Made by a program: the position numbers and the translations under genes | Assembly: GCA_017463025.1 (NCBI GenBank) | Contig: JAFTPZ010000058.1 | Location: 1-45,729, forward strand | Length of the DNA: 45,729 nt | Reading direction: 5' to 3' | Source of the DNA: Clostridia bacterium | GTDB lineage: Bacteria; Bacillota; Clostridia; Christensenellales; Borkfalkiaceae | Shown: piece after piece, positions 43,090 through 45,729 of the stretch | How the letters are laid out: each line of letters opens with the position of its first letter | Position numbering within the stretch: the stretch's first letter is position 1 | Notes under the pieces: model-generated | Seen by the model: the letters and a program-made list of their open reading frames with translations, nothing else | Database searches by the model: none | What the model was told of the DNA's origin: nothing

Positions 43090-43857
43090 TTATTTGAATG
43101 ATTCCGTAAATGAAGTTTTTTTCAGCAGATACATAAGTATCCCTGCCGAAACCGCCGCGTTCAAACTCTCTTGCGTTGCCGCCATGGGAATTTTTACGGT
43201 ACGGCTCGCCGCCCTTTCCGTTTCTTCCGAAATACCGTTCGCCTCGTTTCCGATCGCGAGCGCGAATTTATCGGGAGGCGTGAACGTAAACGCATTTTCG
43301 CCCTGCATATCCGCCACAATCAAGGGCACGCCGTTAAGTACGCTCAAAATCTCCTCGCGTTCAGCGATATACAGCTTTGTGAAAAACACGCCGCTCATAC
43401 TCGCGCGCACGCTTTTTGGCGCGTACGGATCGGCGCAGGTTTTCGTGAGATATATCTCCTCATACCCTGCGGCGTTTGCCGTTCGGACGATCGCGCCGAC
43501 GTTCTTGGGATCGGATACGCCGTCGAGGAACAGACAGCTTGCCTTTGGCGCTTGCAAAACGCGATCGGGTATTTCCACCCGACAAAGTACGCCCTGCGGC
43601 GTTTTTTCGTCGCATAGATAGCGCATGATATCGTCGCTCACCCACGCGGTTTTATCTTCCAAGCCCGTTAAAAAGTCGGTATCGCCGCGATAGCTTTCCG
43701 CCACGAACACGCGGTCTATCTTACAATCGCTTTTTTGGCATTCCCTTGCCATTTTCGCGCCCTCCACGAGAAACAGGGAAAGCTCTTTTCTGCCCTTTTT
43801 CTCTTTCAAAGACGCCGTTTCTTTGACGAGGGGATTGTTTTTAGAAGTCAAAATCAT
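43090..43857 (-). CDS. TrmH/SpoU family RNA 2'-O-methyltransferase
   Basis: A SPOUT methyltransferase of 255 residues that probably methylates ribose in rRNA (RlmB or TsnR-like). The N-terminal substrate-binding domain contains KKGRKELSLFLVEGAKMA. The SPOUT knot motifs are DGVSDPKNVGAIVRTANAAG, FALAIGNEANGIS and KIPMAATQESLNAAVSAGI. ATG 43857 gives the usual MILTSKNNPLVKE beginning; the frame is open to a TTG at 43893, but that lies in the rplT terminator. The ribosome binding site is poor, so expression may be low. Exact target base is not known. Confidence 0.9.
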   Translation of the reverse strand: MILTSKNNPLVKETASLKEKKGRKELSLFLVEGAKMARECQKSDCKIDRVFVAESYRGDTDFLTGLEDKTAWVSDDIMRYLCDEKTPQGVLCRVEIPDRVLQAPKASCLFLDGVSDPKNVGAIVRTANAAGYEEIYLTKTCADPYAPKSVRASMSGVFFTKLYIAEREEILSVLNGVPLIVADMQGENAFTFTPPDKFALAIGNEANGISEETERAASRTVKIPMAATQESLNAAVSAGILMYLLKKTSFTESFK

Positions 43858-43872
43858 TTTCGGATAAAATAA

Positions 43873-43903
43873 CGAAAAAGCCTTTTTCGTCAAAAGGCTT
43901 TCG
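43873..43903 (-). terminator. Terminator after rplT
   Basis: On the minus strand AAAGCCTTTT pairs with AAAAAGGCTTT across a short GACG loop and continues into TTTTTCGTTATTTT. It begins seven bases after the rplT stop and ends the infC-rpmI-rplT transcript. Confidence 0.85.
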
Positions 43904-43910
43904 TTTTCGA

Positions 43911-44261
43911 TTAAAGCGCGGCTTTCGCTTTCTCAACGAGTTGCGCGAACGCAGGCGCGTCGTTTACCGCGAGGTCGGCAAGCACCTTTCTGTTGAGGGT
44001 GATACCCGCAACGGAAAGACCGTGCATGAATTTGCTGTAAGAAATACCGTTGATTCTCGCCGCCGCGTTGATTCTCGCGATCCAAAGACGACGGAAATCT
44101 CTCTTTCTTCTTCTTCTTCCAATGTACGAATAGTTCAGCGATTTCATAACCGCTTCTCTTGCGATTCTGTACGATTTGCTCTTGTTGCCGAAGTAGCCTT
44201 TGGCAAGCTTCAAAATTTTTCTACGCTTCTTAACGGCGTTTACTGCTCTTTTAATACGCAT
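43911..44261 (-). CDS. rplT: 50S ribosomal protein L20
   Basis: An early-assembly 23S rRNA binding protein, 116 residues, very basic at the N-terminus ([19 protein letters not shown]) and with the conserved [19 protein letters not shown]. In Bacillota L20 also binds the leader of its own operon to stop transcription when in excess; a matching leader lies at 45069-45219. AAGGAG precedes the ATG, 18 bases after rpmI. Confidence 0.98.
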   Translation of the reverse strand: MRIKRAVNAVKKRRKILKLAKGYFGNKSKSYRIAREAVMKSLNYSYIGRRRRKRDFRRLWIARINAAARINGISYSKFMHGLSVAGITLNRKVLADLAVNDAPAFAQLVEKAKAAL

Positions 44262-44279
44262 ATTCGTTTATCTCCTTTA

Positions 44280-44480
44280 TTAGTCTTTGTAGGGCATCAT
44301 GTTTTTCACGGTGCTCTCTTGGGTAGAGGAAACGAGCGTAGTCTGGCGCAGGTTTCTCTTTCTCTTTCTGTTCTTGGTTTCCGCTTTATGGTTCTTACCG
44401 CCGTGGGCTCTGTTTACTTTACCCGTGCCGGTGAGCCAGAAACGCTTTTTCGTGCTGCTATGAGTTTTCTGTTTAGGCAT
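44280..44480 (-). CDS. rpmI: 50S ribosomal protein L35
   Basis: A 66-residue basic ribosomal protein (MPKQKTHSSTKKRFWLTGTGK at the start, split as MPKQKTHSS and TKKRFWLTGTGK; RAHGGKNHKAETKNRKRKR follows). It sits between infC and rplT as usual. CGGAGG lies eight bases before the ATG. The 78-base gap from infC holds a small AAGCC/GGCTC hairpin and an AT-rich stretch, perhaps a processing site. Confidence 0.97.
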   Translation of the reverse strand: MPKQKTHSSTKKRFWLTGTGKVNRAHGGKNHKAETKNRKRKRNLRQTTLVSSTQESTVKNMMPYKD

Positions 44481-44558
44481 ATTTTTATCCTCCGAATTTA
44501 TTTACTTATTTTTATTAACGAGCCTTTTAGGCTTGTCCGCTTTGGAAAGTCTTTCCCC

Positions 44559-45068
44559 TTATTTTGCAGGAGATAAGATCATTAAAATATTTCTGCCCTC
44601 GGTCTTGGGTTCTTTATCCATCACCGCTTTACCGCCGAGCATATCGAAAAACCGACGCATTACGTCCACACCCATCGACGCGTGCGCTTGCTGTCTGCCG
44701 CGCATACGGATAGAAACCTTGACTTTGTTTCCGTCGCCGAGCATTTCGATCGTCTTTTTCGCTTTCACGTTAAGATCGCCCACGTCGATCGTCATGGAAA
44801 GATAGATTTCTTTGAGTTCCACGATCTTCTGATTGTTGCGGTTTTCCTTTTCACGCTTTGCCTGTTCGAATTTGAACTTACCGTAGTTCATGATCTTGCA
44901 TACGGGCGGAACGGCGTTGGGAGAAATTTTCACGAGGTCGAGATTTTCCTCTTCGGCGATACGGAGCGCAGCCGACGCGCTCATAATGCCGAGCTGTTCG
45001 CCGCTTGCGGAAATTACTCTGATTTCTCTGTCTCGAATATTTTCGTTGATCTGATGCTGGTCTTTTAT
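44559..45068 (-). CDS. infC: Translation initiation factor IF-3, probable AUA start
   Basis: Keeps 30S subunits apart from 50S and proofreads the start codon. The N-domain (QINENIRDREIRVIS, YGKFKFEQAKREKE) and C-domain (VSIRMRGRQQAH, then GRNILMILSPAK) are complete. No ATG lies at the conserved N-terminus. GTGAGGT is followed, eight bases later, by ATA at 45068, giving MKDQHQINEN and 169 residues, the usual length. A rare start is the rule for infC (AUU in E. coli and B. subtilis) and lets IF-3 limit its own synthesis. The TTG further up (45116) lies inside the attenuator and is rejected. Confidence 0.93.
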   Translation of the reverse strand: MKDQHQINENIRDREIRVISASGEQLGIMSASAALRIAEEENLDLVKISPNAVPPVCKIMNYGKFKFEQAKREKENRNNQKIVELKEIYLSMTIDVGDLNVKAKKTIEMLGDGNKVKVSIRMRGRQQAHASMGVDVMRRFFDMLGGKAVMDKEPKTEGRNILMILSPAK

Positions 45069-45219
45069 GGTCGTATACCTCACGCAAAAATTAAAGGGTC
45101 GCCTTTGCACAAGCAACCCTTTTTCGCATAATGATCTCCGCTTTTCCGCGGTAGAAAAATTATCGAGCCGTACCGATCATAACCGCACGGCGAGAAGGTT
45201 CGCTTCTGCTTAGCCTACA
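45069..45219 (-). promoter_or_regulatory. L20-type autoregulatory leader of infC-rpmI-rplT
   Basis: A leader of about 150 bases between the promoter and the infC start. It carries AGAAGCGAACCTTCT, CGCCGTGCGG and CCGCGGAAAAGCGG, which can form several paired arms, then a terminator hairpin at 45086-45123 and the infC ribosome binding site. This layout fits the L20 leader of Bacillota, in which L20 binding favours the terminator. Identification rests on position and layout, not a covariance search. Confidence 0.75.
45086..45123 (-). terminator. Attenuator hairpin in the infC leader
   Basis: On the minus strand AAAGGGTTGC pairs with GCGACCCTTT (one G-U pair) around a ten-base loop, followed by AATTTTTG. 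It ends nine bases before the infC GAGGT, so stopping here would silence infC, rpmI and rplT. Confidence 0.85.
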
Positions 45220-45220
45220 T

Positions 45221-45250
45221 ATCATAACACAAAGCAAACCGTTCTGTCAA
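45221..45250 (-). promoter_or_regulatory. Sigma-A promoter of infC-rpmI-rplT
   Basis: Read on minus, a perfect TTGACA (45250-45245) and TATGAT (45226-45221) are 18 bp apart, in the gap after thrS. Transcription would start near 45214. Confidence 0.8.
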
Positions 45251-45289
45251 GCGATTTTTTAATATTTTCCGAAAAAAATTTTAATTTTG

Positions 45290-45729
45290 TTAAAACACAA
45301 TTTTTTCTTCAATATCTTTTTTCACGGTGGCGATAAATTCGTCCACGCTTACCGCGCCCATATCTCCTTTATCTCTGCGACGAACGGCAACCTGACCTGC
45401 CTCCGCTTCTTTTTCGCCCACGACGAGCATATACGGCACTTTCTCCATTTGCGCCTCGCGGATCTTATAGCCGATCTTTTCGCTACGATCGTCCACTTCC
45501 ACGCGAATACCTGCCTCTTTCATCTTTGCGCAAAGTTCTTTCGCATATGCCTCCTGTCTGTCCGTGATCGGCAACACCTTTACCTGCACGGGCGAAAGCC
45601 ATACGGGGAATTTGCCTGCAAAATGCTCGATCAGTATACCGATAAATCTTTCGATCGAACCGAACACCACGCGGTGCACCATGATCGGGCGGTGTTTGCC
45701 GCCGTCCTCGCCTACGTATTCCATTTCAA
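45290..45729 (-). CDS. thrS: Threonine--tRNA ligase, C-terminal part (cut by the window edge)
   Basis: The last 146 or so residues of threonyl-tRNA synthetase. [20 protein letters not shown] is the motif 3 region with the catalytic Arg, followed by the anticodon-binding domain ([15 protein letters not shown], then [19 protein letters not shown]). The frame is open through the right edge, so the true start is outside. thrS followed by infC-rpmI-rplT is a standard bacterial order. No strong terminator was seen between thrS and the infC promoter. Confidence 0.96.
   Translation of the reverse strand, partial: EMEYVGEDGGKHRPIMVHRVVFGSIERFIGILIEHFAGKFPVWLSPVQVKVLPITDRQEAYAKELCAKMKEAGIRVEVDDRSEKIGYKIREAQMEKVPYMLVVGEKEAEAGQVAVRRRDKGDMGAVSVDEFIATVKKDIEEKIVF

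Noticed and set aside
45069..45116. infC starting at TTG 45116
   Set aside because: The start would lie inside the attenuator hairpin and add residues not seen in IF-3; the ATA at 45068 has the correctly spaced GAGGT.

Overview
The window looks like a chromosomal segment of a Bacillota bacterium, most likely class Clostridia. The evidence is the gene content and signals: Sua5-YwlE-RpiB-Upp in one run, RNase J, a DnaD-type initiation protein, type III glutamine synthetase, an infC-rpmI-rplT operon with an L20-type leader, consensus sigma-A promoters with 17-18 bp spacing, and strong AGGAGG-like ribosome binding sites. No phage, transposase, CRISPR array or plasmid module was seen. Genus and species cannot be read from the sequence.

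Layout, left to right. From 17482 down to 101 every gene is on the minus strand: sbcD, sbcC, a degenerate alpha/beta hydrolase, a DUF951 protein, signal peptidase I, a DegV protein, a small membrane protein, an ACT-domain protein, its UPF0210 partner, pepF, dnaB, sua5, a ywlE-like arginine phosphatase, rpiB, upp, a pepE-like peptidase and tRNA-Leu, closed by a terminator. Four gaps in this run are filled by an unusual mosaic of short perfect hairpins that reaches the stop codon of the gene before it. From 17542 to 25448 the plus strand carries a DnaD-like protein whose C-terminus resembles a helicase-loader N-terminal domain, tRNA-Ser, pnuC, a radical-SAM/DUF4130 gene pair, glnN (GSIII) and nadE. 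From 35814 down to 25508 the minus strand carries a large uncharacterised repeat protein, RNase J, a trmR-trhP tRNA wobble-hydroxylation pair, asparaginase, an M29 aminopeptidase, and two CobW-type GTPases, one with an extreme His/Cys repeat. From 36054 to 39486 the plus strand holds a compact D-galactonate operon (GntR regulator with operator, DgoD, KDPGal-type aldolase, TIM-barrel isomerase). The right end, on minus, has a Ca2+-type P-type ATPase, yebC, an rRNA methyltransferase, rplT, rpmI, infC and the 3' end of thrS.

Themes. DNA replication and repair recur: dnaB, the DnaD fusion, sbcCD and the radical-SAM pair. NAD and nitrogen metabolism meet in pnuC, glnN-nadE and ansA. Metal handling is suggested by the two CobW GTPases and the P-type ATPase. 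The best candidates for something undescribed are the covarying hairpin mosaics, the DnaD/helicase-loader chimera, the SSB-like tip on DnaB, the His/Cys array and the 668-residue repeat protein. All calls come from reading the sequence; no database search or folding program was run.
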